Shown: piece by piece, positions 34,808 through 44,381 of the stretch
Layout of the letters: every line of letters begins with the position of its first letter
How positions within the stretch are numbered: the stretch's first letter is position 1
Source: Haloprofundus halophilus
Lineage (GTDB): Archaea; Halobacteriota; Halobacteria; Halobacteriales; Haloferacaceae
Assembly (NCBI RefSeq): GCF_003439925.1
Contig: NZ_QQRR01000002.1
Location: 682,001-746,000, forward strand
DNA: 64,000 bases
Direction: 5' to 3'
The notes under the pieces: generated by a model
Databases searched by the model: none
What the model saw: only the letters and a program-made list of their open reading frames with translations
Told to the model about the DNA's origin: nothing
Translations under genes and position numbers: made by a program

Positions 34808-35380
34808 TCACTCTCCGAACCGCTCGCCCGCCGGAATCACCACGTCGAGCCAATTCTCCTCGGGCGGGAGCGGGCAGGCGAACGTCTCGCTGTAGGCGCA
34901 AAACGGGCTGTACGCGAGATTGAAATCGAGCACCACCTCGTCGCCGTCTTCGAGTTCTCGGTTCGGTTCGAACTCCATGTACCGTCCGCCGCGGTACGTC
35001 TGCTGGCCGGTCGTCTTGTCGCGGAACGGGACGAAGAGCGACCGCGAGTCGTCGGACTCCTGTCGGTACCCGGCGAGCGTCTGCGTCTCGCCGCTGGCTT
35101 CGAAGTCGAACGTCACCACGCGGAGGTAGCGGACGTTCGGGCCGTTCGTCGTCTCCATCTCGACGGGGTCGGGTTCGTCGTGCGTCGTCACCGTCGCCTC
35201 GACGCGGTAGTCGGGGTCCGGGTCGAAGTAGTCGAGGCCGTCGAACGCCTCGCGCTCTTCTGGCGGAATCGGCGACTGCGGGTGGTCGGCGAAGAACTCG
35301 TCTTTCTGTTCGCGCTGGTGCTGGACCTCCGCGCGCCACTCGTCCACGTCGACTCCGGTCTCGGCTTCGCTGTCGCTCAT
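34808..35380 (-). CDS. DUF1684 family protein
   Basis: 190 residues, soluble. DUF1684 features: N-terminal WRAEVQHQREQKDEFFADHPQSPIPPEER, then FDGLDYFDPDPDYRVEA, and the conserved core FVPFRDKTTGQQTYRGGRYMEF, DGDEVVLDFNLAYSPFCAYSETFACPLPPEENWL. The conserved Tyr/Cys/Pro pattern of this family has no known catalytic role. ATG at 35380. Tail-to-start neighbour of the aldo/keto reductase but 66 nt away. Confidence 0.88.
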   Translation of the reverse strand: MSDSEAETGVDVDEWRAEVQHQREQKDEFFADHPQSPIPPEEREAFDGLDYFDPDPDYRVEATVTTHDEPDPVEMETTNGPNVRYLRVVTFDFEASGETQTLAGYRQESDDSRSLFVPFRDKTTGQQTYRGGRYMEFEPNRELEDGDEVVLDFNLAYSPFCAYSETFACPLPPEENWLDVVIPAGERFGE

Positions 35381-35446
35381 GCGATTGCGTTGCCGGTGCC
35401 GACACAAATCGGTTGGGACCGCGGTCCGGTTCGGCGGTTCGCGCGC

Positions 35447-36421
35447 TTAGTTCGACTTCGCGCCCGCGAGGCGTTGGAACTGCGCGTCGGTGAGCGAGAT
35501 GTCGCTCGCGACGAGGTTCTCCTCCAACTGCTTCGTCGTCCGCGCGCCGACGATGGGGGCGGTCACCTGCTCGTGGTGCAGCAACCACGCGAGACTCACC
35601 TGCGCGGGCGTCGCGCCGACCTCCTCGGCGACGGCTTCGACGGCTTCGAGCGCGTCGAAGTTCTCCGGCGTCAGGTAGGAGTCGGCGAACTGCTGGTCGT
35701 TGGCCGCCCGAGACTTCTTCGGCGGTTTCTCGTTTCGGCTGTACTTACCCGTCAGGAAGCCGCCGGCCAGCGGCGACCACGGGACGACGCCGATATCGTA
35801 GTGTTCGCACATGTCGAGGTAGTTACCCTCTATCTCCCGGTTCGCCACGTTGTACCGCGGCTGTGCGAGCGAGAACGGTTCGTAACCGCGCCTGTCCGCC
35901 AGTTCGTTCGCCATCGCGACCTTCCAGGCGTTCGGTTCGAGCGTCGACGCGCCGAGGTAGTTCACTTTCCCGTCGCGGACGAACTCGTCGAGCGTCCGCA
36001 TGAACTCGCGGGCGGGCGTGTCGTCGTCCCACCGGTGGACGTAGAGCACGTCGACGTAGTCGGTGCCGAGGCGGTCGAGAATCTCGTCGACGTTGTTCCG
36101 GAGGTGTTTGCGGTTGAGCCCGCGGCCGTTCGCGTGGTCGCTGGTCGGCCAGTAAATCTTCGAGGCGACGACGAACTCCTCGCGGTCGCGGTCGGCCAAC
36201 CAGTCGCCGATGTACTCCTCGCTGCGCCCTTCGCCGTACATGTCGGCGGTGTCGATGAACGTGCCGCCGGCGTCGGCGTACGCGTCGAGCAACTCGTGGG
36301 CCCGCTCGCGGCCGACTTCCAGGTCCCCGTCGTCGTTTCTCCGTCCGAATCGCCACGTGCCGAACGCGATTTCGCTCACCTTCGTTCCGGTGCGGCCGAG
36401 CGGAACCGTGTCGAGAGACAT
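35447..36421 (-). CDS. Aldo/keto reductase
   Basis: 324 residues, TIM-barrel AKR. The catalytic tetrad is recognisable: Asp and Tyr in DTADMYGEGRSEEYIG, Lys in VVASKIYW, His in VLYVHRWDDDTP. NADPH binding at the C-terminus is indicated by PIVGARTTKQLEENL. It likely reduces aldehydes or ketones; the substrate is unknown. TATA-like gtactttag on the minus strand (about 36446-36454) lies about 28 nt before the ATG at 36421. Confidence 0.9.
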   Translation of the reverse strand: MSLDTVPLGRTGTKVSEIAFGTWRFGRRNDDGDLEVGRERAHELLDAYADAGGTFIDTADMYGEGRSEEYIGDWLADRDREEFVVASKIYWPTSDHANGRGLNRKHLRNNVDEILDRLGTDYVDVLYVHRWDDDTPAREFMRTLDEFVRDGKVNYLGASTLEPNAWKVAMANELADRRGYEPFSLAQPRYNVANREIEGNYLDMCEHYDIGVVPWSPLAGGFLTGKYSRNEKPPKKSRAANDQQFADSYLTPENFDALEAVEAVAEEVGATPAQVSLAWLLHHEQVTAPIVGARTTKQLEENLVASDISLTDAQFQRLAGAKSN

Positions 36422-36660
36422 GCGAGAACGTGCGACGAGCGGGCGCTAAAGTACCCCGATTCGCGTCGTCGGCGAACACTCGAACGCGGCTCGACCCCGG
36501 CGACGACGAGTCGGTCGCGGGCACGGGGACGAGCTCGGAGGGCGGAATCGAAGGGGGAAGGTACGGTAAAGAGAGGCGTACGATGTATGGAGGGCTGCCG
36601 GTCCCGAGGGAGGCAGTGCGATGGTGTGGGGAAGTGCGGGAAGATGCAGCGGCGGAGAGA

Positions 36661-36716
36661 TGCGGGGAACCGTACCGGAGTGGGAGGCTGCGGGGAACCG
36701 TACCGGAGCGGGAAGC
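36661..36716. repeat. 28-bp tandem repeat
   Basis: Units 36661-36688 and 36689-36716 differ at two positions. They lie just beyond, and touch, the stop of the small membrane protein gene (minus strand), in a strongly purine-biased 100-nt stretch. Confidence 0.85.
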
Positions 36717-36976
36717 TACTGCTTGTGACCGTGCCCGACGACGAGCGCCAGGATGTTCGCGACGAAGAGCAGCGGAAGCAGTTCCATCCCCACGCCGAAG
36801 ATCGTCTCGCCGGCGACGACGGGGATGTAGAAGAACGGCAGCGCGATCGCGGCCCAGAAGGCCGTGAACTGCACCGGACGCGCGAGGATGCGGCCGCCGA
36901 GACTGTTCGAGAACTCGTCGACGAGGCTGTTCGATTGGCGGGGGCGTTCGTTCTTGAGTGGGGAGGAGTTGGACAT
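36716..36976 (-). CDS. Small membrane protein of unknown function
   Basis: 86 residues from MSNSSPLKNERPRQ. A polar head of about 40 residues is followed by two helices (FTAFWAAIALPFFYIPVVAG and GMELLPLLFVANILALVVGHG). The ATG at 36976 is chosen over 37000. A tcatataggg TATA-like sequence at 37003-37012 suggests a short leader. Function unknown. Confidence 0.6.
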   Translation of the reverse strand: MSNSSPLKNERPRQSNSLVDEFSNSLGGRILARPVQFTAFWAAIALPFFYIPVVAGETIFGVGMELLPLLFVANILALVVGHGHKQ

Positions 36977-37351
36977 GGGACCTCTCACCATCTCGTACAA
37001 CTCGGGGGGTCATATAGGGGGTAGAGTGTTGAGCCGAATTCGGGAAGTTTTAGCATTGACCAGTTCCCTAATTGATCTTTCAAGACGGACTGAGAGGGGA
37101 GCTAAAAGTTTATAGAGGCTTCTCATACTTCGTCTCCACGTTGGAGTGAGTGTCTCTCACAACGGAGTTTTCCCTCCGATTGAACGAACTGGAGCGCGTA
37201 ACCTACTCGATCTGACCAATAGCTATTTTGACCATTGTCGAACGCGGCGGTGGCCGGACGGGGAACGACGTCTGAGTCGCGTCTCGACCGTGGGGAGCAC
37301 AAAAACCACCGCGTGCAAAACAGTCAACCGGCGGGCGCGTGAGAGTCGTCT
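36977..37351. other. AT-rich intergenic region
   Basis: 375 nt with no gene. Bases 37020-37230 have unusually low GC for this chromosome and several AT tracts (agttttagcattg, taaaagtttatag, aatagctattttg). It carries promoters for both flanking genes and may hold an unrecognised RNA. Confidence 0.55.
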
Positions 37352-38317
37352 ATGCCAGACGTACGAGTGCTGAGTTGCGGCGGGACGATCGCCAGCGAAC
37401 CGAGCGAGACGGGGGCCGCTCCGGCGAAACGCGGCGCGGAACTGGTCGAGGCGGTGCCGGAACTCGTCGAGTACGCGACGGTCACCGCGGAGGAGATCGC
37501 CTCGTACCCGGGGTTCGACATGCAGTTTTCGGCCGTCGCCGCCGTCGCCGAGGCGGTGGAAGCGTCCGACGCCGACGGGTTCGTCGTCACTCACGGCACG
37601 GACACGCTCGCGGACACGGCGTACGCGCTCTCGCTGCTGCTCGACGTCGACGTTCCGGTCGTGGTCACCGGGTCGCAGCGCCGCTTCGACGAGGTCGGAA
37701 CCGACGCGCCGGCGAACCTCCTCACCGCCGTCAGAGCGGCCGCCTCCCCCCGATTTTCGGGCGTGTTCGTCGCGTTCGACGACGAACTCCACGCCGCCCG
37801 CGACGTGGAGAAGACCCACACGAACGCGCTCTCGACGTTCAAATCGCCGGGGAAAGGCCCCGTGGCGACGTTCACTCGGTCGGAGACGCATCTGCACCGC
37901 ACCGCCGAGAGTACGTCCTCGGATTCGGCGTCGCTCCCGGTGGCGACCGCCGCCGACGCGTCGGCGACGGTTCCGGTCGTCCACTCGGGTATTAGTGTCG
38001 CCGGCGACGAACTCGACAGAGCGGTCGACGCCGGTGCGGACGGCGTCGTCGTCGAGGGGACCGGTCTCGGTAACGTCTCCCGGAGCCTCGGCGACGCCGT
38101 CGCGCGCGCGGTCGAATCGGTCCCCGTCGTCGTCAGTTCGCGCTGTCACGTCGGCCCGACCGACCAGGTGTACGGCACTCGCGGCGGCGGCGTCACGCTC
38201 CGCGAGCACGGCGCGCTGTTCTCGGGCGACCTTCCGACCTCGAAAGCCCGAATCAAGCTCCTGCTGGCCCTCTCCGCGGGTATCGAGGGCGACGACCTCG
38301 CGGCGCTGTTCGGCTGA
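37352..38317 (+). CDS. L-asparaginase, type I family
   Basis: 321 residues. Hydrolyses Asn to Asp and ammonia. The first catalytic Thr is in SCGGTIASE near residue 12, the second in VVTHGTDTLADTAY. VVTGSQRRFDEVGTDAP and VVSSRCHVGPTDQVYG follow. There is no GatD-specific N-terminal domain, so it is a free asparaginase rather than a second GatD. No signal peptide; cytoplasmic. Confidence 0.9.
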   Translation: MPDVRVLSCGGTIASEPSETGAAPAKRGAELVEAVPELVEYATVTAEEIASYPGFDMQFSAVAAVAEAVEASDADGFVVTHGTDTLADTAYALSLLLDVDVPVVVTGSQRRFDEVGTDAPANLLTAVRAAASPRFSGVFVAFDDELHAARDVEKTHTNALSTFKSPGKGPVATFTRSETHLHRTAESTSSDSASLPVATAADASATVPVVHSGISVAGDELDRAVDAGADGVVVEGTGLGNVSRSLGDAVARAVESVPVVVSSRCHVGPTDQVYGTRGGGVTLREHGALFSGDLPTSKARIKLLLALSAGIEGDDLAALFG

Positions 38318-38373
38318 GTTTCCGACTGCCGTCCGACCGATTCTTTACCCGCGGCACCGACCCTTCGGGCGAA

Positions 38374-38661
38374 ATGGCCGACCTCAACCCCATCGCAAAG
38401 CGCATCCACAACGTCTCGCCGGAACCGGTTCGACTGACGCTCTCGGACGGGTCGAGCGCCGTCTATCAGTTCTCGGGGACGCAGTTCTTCCAACGGGAGT
38501 TCCAGGGAGAGGGCACCTGCGAGGACGACGACGCCGACTATCGGCTCATCACGAGCGAGGACAACGAGTCCGTGTTGCTCGGCCGGAAGGGGCCGGACGA
38601 CGACGGCTGGTCGATGGTCGGCGAAGTGGTTGAAGCCGAGCGGACCGAACGAGCCGAGTAG
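38374..38661 (+). CDS. Small conserved haloarchaeal protein of unknown function
   Basis: 95 residues, acidic, beta-rich: NVSPEPVRLTLSDGSSAVYQFSGTQFFQREFQGEG, DYRLITSEDNESVLLGRKGPDDDGW. The pattern suggests a small barrel like the haloarchaeal Sm-like or HPxx proteins, but no family is certain. A TATA-like ctttacc at about 38345-38351 is 27 nt before the ATG. Confidence 0.68.
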   Translation: MADLNPIAKRIHNVSPEPVRLTLSDGSSAVYQFSGTQFFQREFQGEGTCEDDDADYRLITSEDNESVLLGRKGPDDDGWSMVGEVVEAERTERAE

Positions 38662-38686
38662 CGCCCGACCCTCGGACGGCCGACGA

Positions 38687-39607
38687 TTACGACAGCCCGG
38701 CGGAACGGCCGACCAACTGCTCGCGTATCGCATCGCGTTTCAGCAGGACGAACCCGCCGAAGATGAACAGAAAGCCGAGCGCCGTCTCCGTGCTCAGCGG
38801 TTCTTGGAGGACGAGATAGCCCGAAATCGCGGCGAAGACGGGCGCGACGTAGGAGACGAGGTTGATCTCGATGGCCCCCAGTCGGTCCAGGAGGTCGAAG
38901 TAGACGAGGAAACCGAGCGCGCTCGCCGCCAGCGAGAGGTACAGCAGCGCCGCGACGCCTCGCGTCGTCCAGGTGATGTCGGCGAGCGTCTCGCCCATCC
39001 CGAGCGAGACGACGTGCATCAGCGCCGCGCCGCCGAGCATCGCCCACGCCTCCATCGTCTCGATGGGGAGCCCGTCGTCGATGCGCTGAGAGAGGACGCT
39101 TCCGAGCGCGAACGCCGCCGCTGCGCCGAAGACGAGCAGTTTCGACACCGTCGCGCCCGCGAGCAGGTTGGTGGGGTCCAGGTCCGAGAGGACGGCGACG
39201 CCCACCAGACCCAACAGGAGGCCCGCGGCGCCGGCGGCGGTGAGTCGCTCGCTCGGGAGGAACATCCGCGCGAACACCGACGTCAAGACGGGGCTGAGGC
39301 TGACGAGAACCGCCGCGGCGGCGCTCGTCACCGGCCCGCTCTGGCCGACGAACAACAGGACGTGGTAGGCCGCGATGAGAAAGACCGCGCCGACGGCGAC
39401 GGCGGCCCACTGCTGGCGGGTTCGGGGTATCGGGTCGTCGACGGCGTACGCGGCGTAGCCGAGCATCAACACGCCCGCGATGTCGTAGCGCAGCGCCGCG
39501 AACAGCACCGGCGGAAACGACGCCAGTCCGGCGTTGATGGCCATGAACGCCGACCCCCAGACGGCGGCCAGGAGGAGAAACAGCAGTGCGTCCCGTGTTT
39601 GAGTCAC
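38687..39607 (-). CDS. EamA/DMT family transporter
   Basis: 306 residues from a GTG at 39607, ten predicted helices in two EamA repeats. The first repeat starts LLFLLLAAVWGSAFMAINAG, the second LLVFGAAAAFALGSVLSQ and ends APVFAAISGYLVLQEPLSTETALGFLFIFGGFVLL. DMT exporters efflux amino acids or metabolites. The substrate is unknown. Confidence 0.88.
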   Translation of the reverse strand: MTQTRDALLFLLLAAVWGSAFMAINAGLASFPPVLFAALRYDIAGVLMLGYAAYAVDDPIPRTRQQWAAVAVGAVFLIAAYHVLLFVGQSGPVTSAAAAVLVSLSPVLTSVFARMFLPSERLTAAGAAGLLLGLVGVAVLSDLDPTNLLAGATVSKLLVFGAAAAFALGSVLSQRIDDGLPIETMEAWAMLGGAALMHVVSLGMGETLADITWTTRGVAALLYLSLAASALGFLVYFDLLDRLGAIEINLVSYVAPVFAAISGYLVLQEPLSTETALGFLFIFGGFVLLKRDAIREQLVGRSAGLS

Positions 39608-39694
39608 GTCGAAACTGGTCGGTCGGGGGGCGTGTAGTTTTCGTTTGCGGCGGAGGAGGCCGGTTGCGACGCGCCCGCGGGACCGACGTGCGAC

Positions 39695-41092
39695 TCAGTC
39701 GGCCTCCGCGCCCGTCTCGTCGTCGCCGACGACGTCGGCTTCCGGGTGCGCGCGCACCGGGTCGCGGTCGACCGGTGCGTCCGCCGGTTGCTCGTACAGG
39801 TGGCACGCCGACGGGTGCTCGCGCTCCTGCAACAGCGGTCGAGTGGTCTCACAGACGCTCTCAAAGCGTTCGCGGAGGATGGCGATCGCTTCCTCCGTGT
39901 CGCCGTTCGACAACGCCTCCAGCGCCCGTTCGACGGCCGCTTCGTCGTCGCCGCTCAGGTCGTGACTGAAGAACTCCTCTCGGAGGTGGCGCTTGAACCC
40001 CGGTTTGTCGGTCTCGTCGTCGACGTTGCTCCACACCGACTCCGCGCTCAACTCGCCGCGTTCGAGGCGGTCTCTGAGGTCCATCACCTCGCGGTACGCC
40101 CGCTGCGAGAGCGTCACGTCGGCGGGCGGGATGACCCGCGGACAGCGCGTGCGGAACCGACAGCCGCTCGGCGGGTTCCGCGGACTCGGCACGTCGCCAG
40201 CGAGCGGCTCGACGCGGCGGCCGCTCTCCGCGACTGCGGCCCGCGGGACGCTCTCCAACAGCGCTCGCGTGTAGGGGTGCTGCGGGTCGTCGAACAGGTC
40301 GTCGGTCGGCCCGAGTTCGACGATGTTGCCGAGGTACATCACGGCGACTCGGTCGCAGATGTGGCGGACCACCGAGAGGTCGTGCGCGATGAACAGGTAT
40401 GTGAGGCCGAACTCCTCCTGGAGGTCGTCCAGCAGGTTCAACACCTGCGCCTGCACGCTCACGTCGAGCGCGGAGACGGGTTCGTCGAGCACGATGAACT
40501 CCGGTTCGAGCGCGAGCGCGCGAGCGATACCGACCCGCTGGCGCTGCCCGCCGGAGAACTCGTGCGGGTAGCGCTCGACGTGGTTCGCCGAGAGCCCGAC
40601 GCGTTCGAGCAGTTCGGCGGCCCGGTCGATGCGCCACTCGCGCTTCGAGCGCCCGTCGTCGGGCGACTCCTCGGGCAGTCCGTGGATTCGGTACGGCTCC
40701 GAGATTATCTCGCCGATGGTCATCCGGGGGTCGAGACTGGAGAAGGGGTCCTGGAAGACGATCTGGGCGCGGCGGCGGAACTCGGTCAGTTCGTCGCCCT
40801 CCATCTCGTAGACGTCGTCGCCGGCGAACTCGACGCGGCCGTCGGTCGCCTCTCGCAGGCGAAGCAGCGTCTCGCCGGTGGTCGACTTCCCGCATCCGGA
40901 CTCGCCGACGAGCCCCAGCGTCTCGCCTTTGTGAACGTCGAAACTGATACCGTCGACGGCCTTGACGCTCTCGGACTCGCGGCCGAGCAGCGTGTCGAAC
41001 AGCGAACTCTCCTCGCCGTAGTACTTCTTCAGGTCGGTGACCCGAAGGAGCGGGTCGCCGTTGGTCGCCGTCGGTCGGCGGTTCTCAGTCAT
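39695..41092 (-). CDS. oppF: Oligopeptide/dipeptide ABC transporter ATP-binding protein, OppF/DppF type
   Basis: 465 residues. Walker [10 protein letters not shown], signature [15 protein letters not shown] and Walker [13 protein letters not shown], plus the oligopeptide-ATPase C-terminal domain. Oddity: the Cys motif of that domain ([10 protein letters not shown]...C...C) is split by about 85 extra, charged residues before [26 protein letters not shown]. It is the last gene of the opp operon; its ATG overlaps the oppD stop region by 8 nt. It pairs with OppD to power uptake. Confidence 0.92.
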   Translation of the reverse strand: MTENRRPTATNGDPLLRVTDLKKYYGEESSLFDTLLGRESESVKAVDGISFDVHKGETLGLVGESGCGKSTTGETLLRLREATDGRVEFAGDDVYEMEGDELTEFRRRAQIVFQDPFSSLDPRMTIGEIISEPYRIHGLPEESPDDGRSKREWRIDRAAELLERVGLSANHVERYPHEFSGGQRQRVGIARALALEPEFIVLDEPVSALDVSVQAQVLNLLDDLQEEFGLTYLFIAHDLSVVRHICDRVAVMYLGNIVELGPTDDLFDDPQHPYTRALLESVPRAAVAESGRRVEPLAGDVPSPRNPPSGCRFRTRCPRVIPPADVTLSQRAYREVMDLRDRLERGELSAESVWSNVDDETDKPGFKRHLREEFFSHDLSGDDEAAVERALEALSNGDTEEAIAILRERFESVCETTRPLLQEREHPSACHLYEQPADAPVDRDPVRAHPEADVVGDDETGAEAD

Positions 41093-42347
41093 CGCTCACC
41101 ACCTCCTGTTCGGCGGCGTCCTCCGGCGTCTCCGGGTCCGCCGCCTCGTCCGCGCCGCGGAAGTAGTCGTCGGCGAGCGCCTCCGCGGGGTCGAACTCGC
41201 GGGTCGCGAGCACGCAGCGGGCGGTGTGAACCGCCTCCGCGTTCGCGCCGTCGCCGACGACGTCGCCGCTGTCGGTGTCGTACTCGGGGATGGGGTTGAG
41301 ACACGTCTCCATCGCCTTCGGGCAGCGGTCCGCGAAGTAACAGCGGCCGCCCATCTCCGAGTCGAGCAGACTCGGCACGTTGCCTTCGATGGGCGACAGC
41401 CGCGGTGACGGGTCTTCGAGGTCCGGAATCGACCCCAACAGCCCCTCCGTGTACGGGTGTACCGGCCGTTCGAAGATGTCTTCGAGCGTGCCGCGTTCGA
41501 CGACCTGTCCGGCGTACATGACGCCGACGCGGTCGCACATCCGCGCGATGACGCCGAGGTCGTGCGTTATCATGATGATGCTCATATCCTGTTCGCGCTG
41601 TAGCTCTCTGAGCAGGTTCAGAATCTGCGCCTGAATCGTCACGTCGAGCGCCGTCGTCGGTTCGTCGGCGACGAGGACGTCGGGTTCGCCCGCGAGCGCC
41701 TGCGCGATCATCGCCCGCTGGAGCATCCCGCCGGAGAACTGGTGGGGGTACTCCTCGGCGCGCGCCTCCGGGTCGGGGATGCCGACCTGTTCGAGCAGTT
41801 CGATGGCTCGCTCTTTGCTCTCGTCGCTCGTGTACTCCCGACCGGGAACGACGCTGTCGACGAGGTACTGCGCGAGACCGTACCCCTGGGTCCGCGAGCG
41901 GGTGCTCCGCGGGTTCGCGCGGGCGCGGCGCTGGACCTCGACCGCTTCGGCGATCTGTTCGCCCACCGTGATGGAGGGGTTGAGACTGCTCATCGGGTCC
42001 TGAAACACCATGCTGAACGAGGGACCGCGAAGCGACCGGCGGACGCCCTTGGGTAACTGCCGCAGGTCGACGAACGCGCCGTCGACGGCGTCCGGCTTCT
42101 GTTCGCGGAACTCGTCGGCGAGCGCCTCGTTTCGGTACCAGACCTCGCCGGCGGTCACCCTGCCGGGCGACTCGATGAGGTCGATGACCGACAGCGCCGT
42201 CACCGACTTGCCGCTGCCGGACTCGCCGACGATGCCGAATATCTCGCCGTCTCGAACGTCGAAACTGACGCCCTCGACGGCGTTGACCTGTCCCTCCTCC
42301 GTGAAGAACCGCGTCTTCAGATCTCTGACTTTGAGTATCTCGTCCAT
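41085..42347 (-). CDS. oppD: Oligopeptide/dipeptide ABC transporter ATP-binding protein, OppD type
   Basis: 420 residues. Walker [12 protein letters not shown], signature [15 protein letters not shown], Walker [13 protein letters not shown], and the C-terminal Cys motif [14 protein letters not shown]...ARC. An insertion of about 30 residues after the Q-loop ([27 protein letters not shown]) is visible. It starts directly after the oppC stop and overlaps oppF, so all are in one operon. Confidence 0.93.
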   Translation of the reverse strand: MDEILKVRDLKTRFFTEEGQVNAVEGVSFDVRDGEIFGIVGESGSGKSVTALSVIDLIESPGRVTAGEVWYRNEALADEFREQKPDAVDGAFVDLRQLPKGVRRSLRGPSFSMVFQDPMSSLNPSITVGEQIAEAVEVQRRARANPRSTRSRTQGYGLAQYLVDSVVPGREYTSDESKERAIELLEQVGIPDPEARAEEYPHQFSGGMLQRAMIAQALAGEPDVLVADEPTTALDVTIQAQILNLLRELQREQDMSIIMITHDLGVIARMCDRVGVMYAGQVVERGTLEDIFERPVHPYTEGLLGSIPDLEDPSPRLSPIEGNVPSLLDSEMGGRCYFADRCPKAMETCLNPIPEYDTDSGDVVGDGANAEAVHTARCVLATREFDPAEALADDYFRGADEAADPETPEDAAEQEVVSDD

Positions 42348-43361
42348 CTAAACGCCTCCTTCCCCCTCGATGCCGGGGTCGAGCGCGTCGCGCAGCCAGT
42401 CGCCGACGAGGTTGACCCCGATGACGGCGAAGACGATGGCGACGCCGGGAATCGACGCGATCCACCACGCCGACGCCAGATAGTCACGGCCCTGTGCGAT
42501 GTCGAGCCCCCACGAGAGGTTCGCCCCCGAGAAGCCGAGGTACGACAGCGAGCTCTCCAGGAGGATGATGGCGGCGACCTGAATCGTCGCCAACACCAGG
42601 ATGGGAGTGATGCTGTTCGGGAAGATGTGTCGCGCCACGATAGAGCCGTCGCTCGCGCCGAGCGCGCGGGCGGCTTTCACGTACTCCTCGCTGCGGAGGC
42701 TGAGCGCCTCGCCGCGGGCGACGCGAGCGAACCACACCCAGTTGACCAGCGCCACGACGAGCACGACGGTGCCCGGTAACACGATGTTCGGCGGCATATC
42801 GGGCGCGAGTCCGACGGCGACGAACGGGTCGGGTATCCGTATCGTCACCCCGCCGAACAGGCCGATGAGTGCGATAGCCAGGACGAGCGACGGGAACGCC
42901 AACATGATGTCGGACATCCGCATCAGGCCGTCGTCGACGCGGCCGCCGTAGTAGCCGGCGGTGAGGCCAACGGTGACGCCGATGAGCACCGCCAACAGCG
43001 TCCCGAGGACGCCGACGAGCAGCGACGTACGCGCCCCGTAGATGGTCCGCGAGAGCATGTCGCGGCCGAGCGCGTCGGTGCCGAGCGGGTGGGCCATCGT
43101 CGCGTTCACCGTCACCTCCTCCTCGATGACCTGGATGCTCCCGTTGACCATCTCCGAGCGCGTCTCGTTCTCGGTCGTGCTGAACCCGAGCGGCGGCACC
43201 TGCGAATTCTGTAGGTCCTGCTGATACGGGTCGTACGGCGCGATGAACGGCGCGAACATCGCCACGAAGATGATGGCCAACACCAGCACGATGCCGATCT
43301 TGGCGAGCGCGCTCCCGCGGAGTTCGCGGCGGAGATTCCGCCACGTGCGTGGAGCGACCAT
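42348..43361 (-). CDS. oppC: Oligopeptide/dipeptide ABC transporter permease, OppC type
   Basis: 337 residues. A single N-terminal helix, a large external loop (about 45-95), then five helices with the permease EAA loop (EYVKAARALGASDGSIVARHIFPN). Its ATG shares one nucleotide with the oppB stop; its stop abuts oppD. Confidence 0.92.
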   Translation of the reverse strand: MVAPRTWRNLRRELRGSALAKIGIVLVLAIIFVAMFAPFIAPYDPYQQDLQNSQVPPLGFSTTENETRSEMVNGSIQVIEEEVTVNATMAHPLGTDALGRDMLSRTIYGARTSLLVGVLGTLLAVLIGVTVGLTAGYYGGRVDDGLMRMSDIMLAFPSLVLAIALIGLFGGVTIRIPDPFVAVGLAPDMPPNIVLPGTVVLVVALVNWVWFARVARGEALSLRSEEYVKAARALGASDGSIVARHIFPNSITPILVLATIQVAAIILLESSLSYLGFSGANLSWGLDIAQGRDYLASAWWIASIPGVAIVFAVIGVNLVGDWLRDALDPGIEGEGGV

Positions 43362-44347
43362 CAGTCGTACACCACCTGCGGGTTGACGTACGCGTACAGC
43401 GCGTCGACGACGATGTTCACGAAGACGAAACTCGACCCGATGATGATGAGACTGCCCTGGATGAGCGGCCAGTCACGGGTGTTGATGCTGTTGATGACGA
43501 GCGTTCCCAGTCCGGGCCACGCGAACACCGCCTCGGTGATGACCGCGCCGCCGATGAGCGTCCCCAGTTGGAGGCCGAGAACGGTGATGACCGGGATGAG
43601 CGTGTTCCGGAGCGCGTGCTTGTACCGGACGAGCGTCTCCGGAAGCCCCTTGGCGCGGGCGGCGTCGACGTAGCTCTTGCCGAGCTCGTCGAGCATCCCG
43701 CTGCGCGTCAGGCGCGTCACGAGCGCCGTGAAGTACGTCCCCAGCGTGATGGCCGGGAGCGTGATGTGCTGCAGCCAGAGGACGATTCTGGCGGGGTTGC
43801 CCGCGACGAGATACCCCATCGCGGGGGTGAATCCGATAGGTCGGCGGCTCGTCGGCAGGAAGTTCAACTGCACCGCGAAGACGAGCACGAGCATGATGCC
43901 GAGCCAGAAGTTCGGCGTGCTGATACCCGCGAGCGAGAACGTCGTCGCGGCGTAGTCGGCCGGTTCGTGCCGTCGCGTCGCGCTGACGACGCCCAGCGGA
44001 ATCGAGATGATAATCGCGACGACGGTGGCGGCGACGGCGAGTTCGACGGTCGCCGGGATGCGAGCGAAGATACGCGTCGCCGCTTCCGTCCCCGAGATGT
44101 ACGAGTAGCCCATGTCGCCGGTGAGCAAGCCCGCGAGATAGTCGAGGTACTGGACGTACAGTGGTTGGTTCAACCCGAGTTCCTCGGCGATACGCTGCCG
44201 AAGTTCGGGACTGGCGTCTAACGGGGCGATGAAGTTGACGGGGTCGCCCGGCGTAGAGAACCGCAGGAGGAATACGACCGTCACGACACCCCAGACGACG
44301 AAGATTCCCTGCAGGCTCCGCTTGATTATGAATCGTGCAAATGACAT
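43361..44347 (-). CDS. oppB: Oligopeptide/dipeptide ABC transporter permease, OppB type
   Basis: 328 residues from MSFARFIIKRSLQGIFVVWGV. Six helices, with the EAA motif SYVDAARAKGLPETLVRYKHALRN. The first helix and external loop, containing DPVNFIAPLDASPELRQRIAEELGLNQPL, are typical for OppB/DppB. It lies 34 nt after the binding-protein gene. Confidence 0.92.
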   Translation of the reverse strand: MSFARFIIKRSLQGIFVVWGVVTVVFLLRFSTPGDPVNFIAPLDASPELRQRIAEELGLNQPLYVQYLDYLAGLLTGDMGYSYISGTEAATRIFARIPATVELAVAATVVAIIISIPLGVVSATRRHEPADYAATTFSLAGISTPNFWLGIMLVLVFAVQLNFLPTSRRPIGFTPAMGYLVAGNPARIVLWLQHITLPAITLGTYFTALVTRLTRSGMLDELGKSYVDAARAKGLPETLVRYKHALRNTLIPVITVLGLQLGTLIGGAVITEAVFAWPGLGTLVINSINTRDWPLIQGSLIIIGSSFVFVNIVVDALYAYVNPQVVYD

Positions 44348-44381
44348 GATTGAGTGGAGAGAAGGCCGCGTGAGTCGTCCG

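Noticed and set aside
37352-38317. Second gatD
   Set aside because: It lacks the GatD N-terminal domain and is about 95 residues shorter; a free asparaginase fits better.
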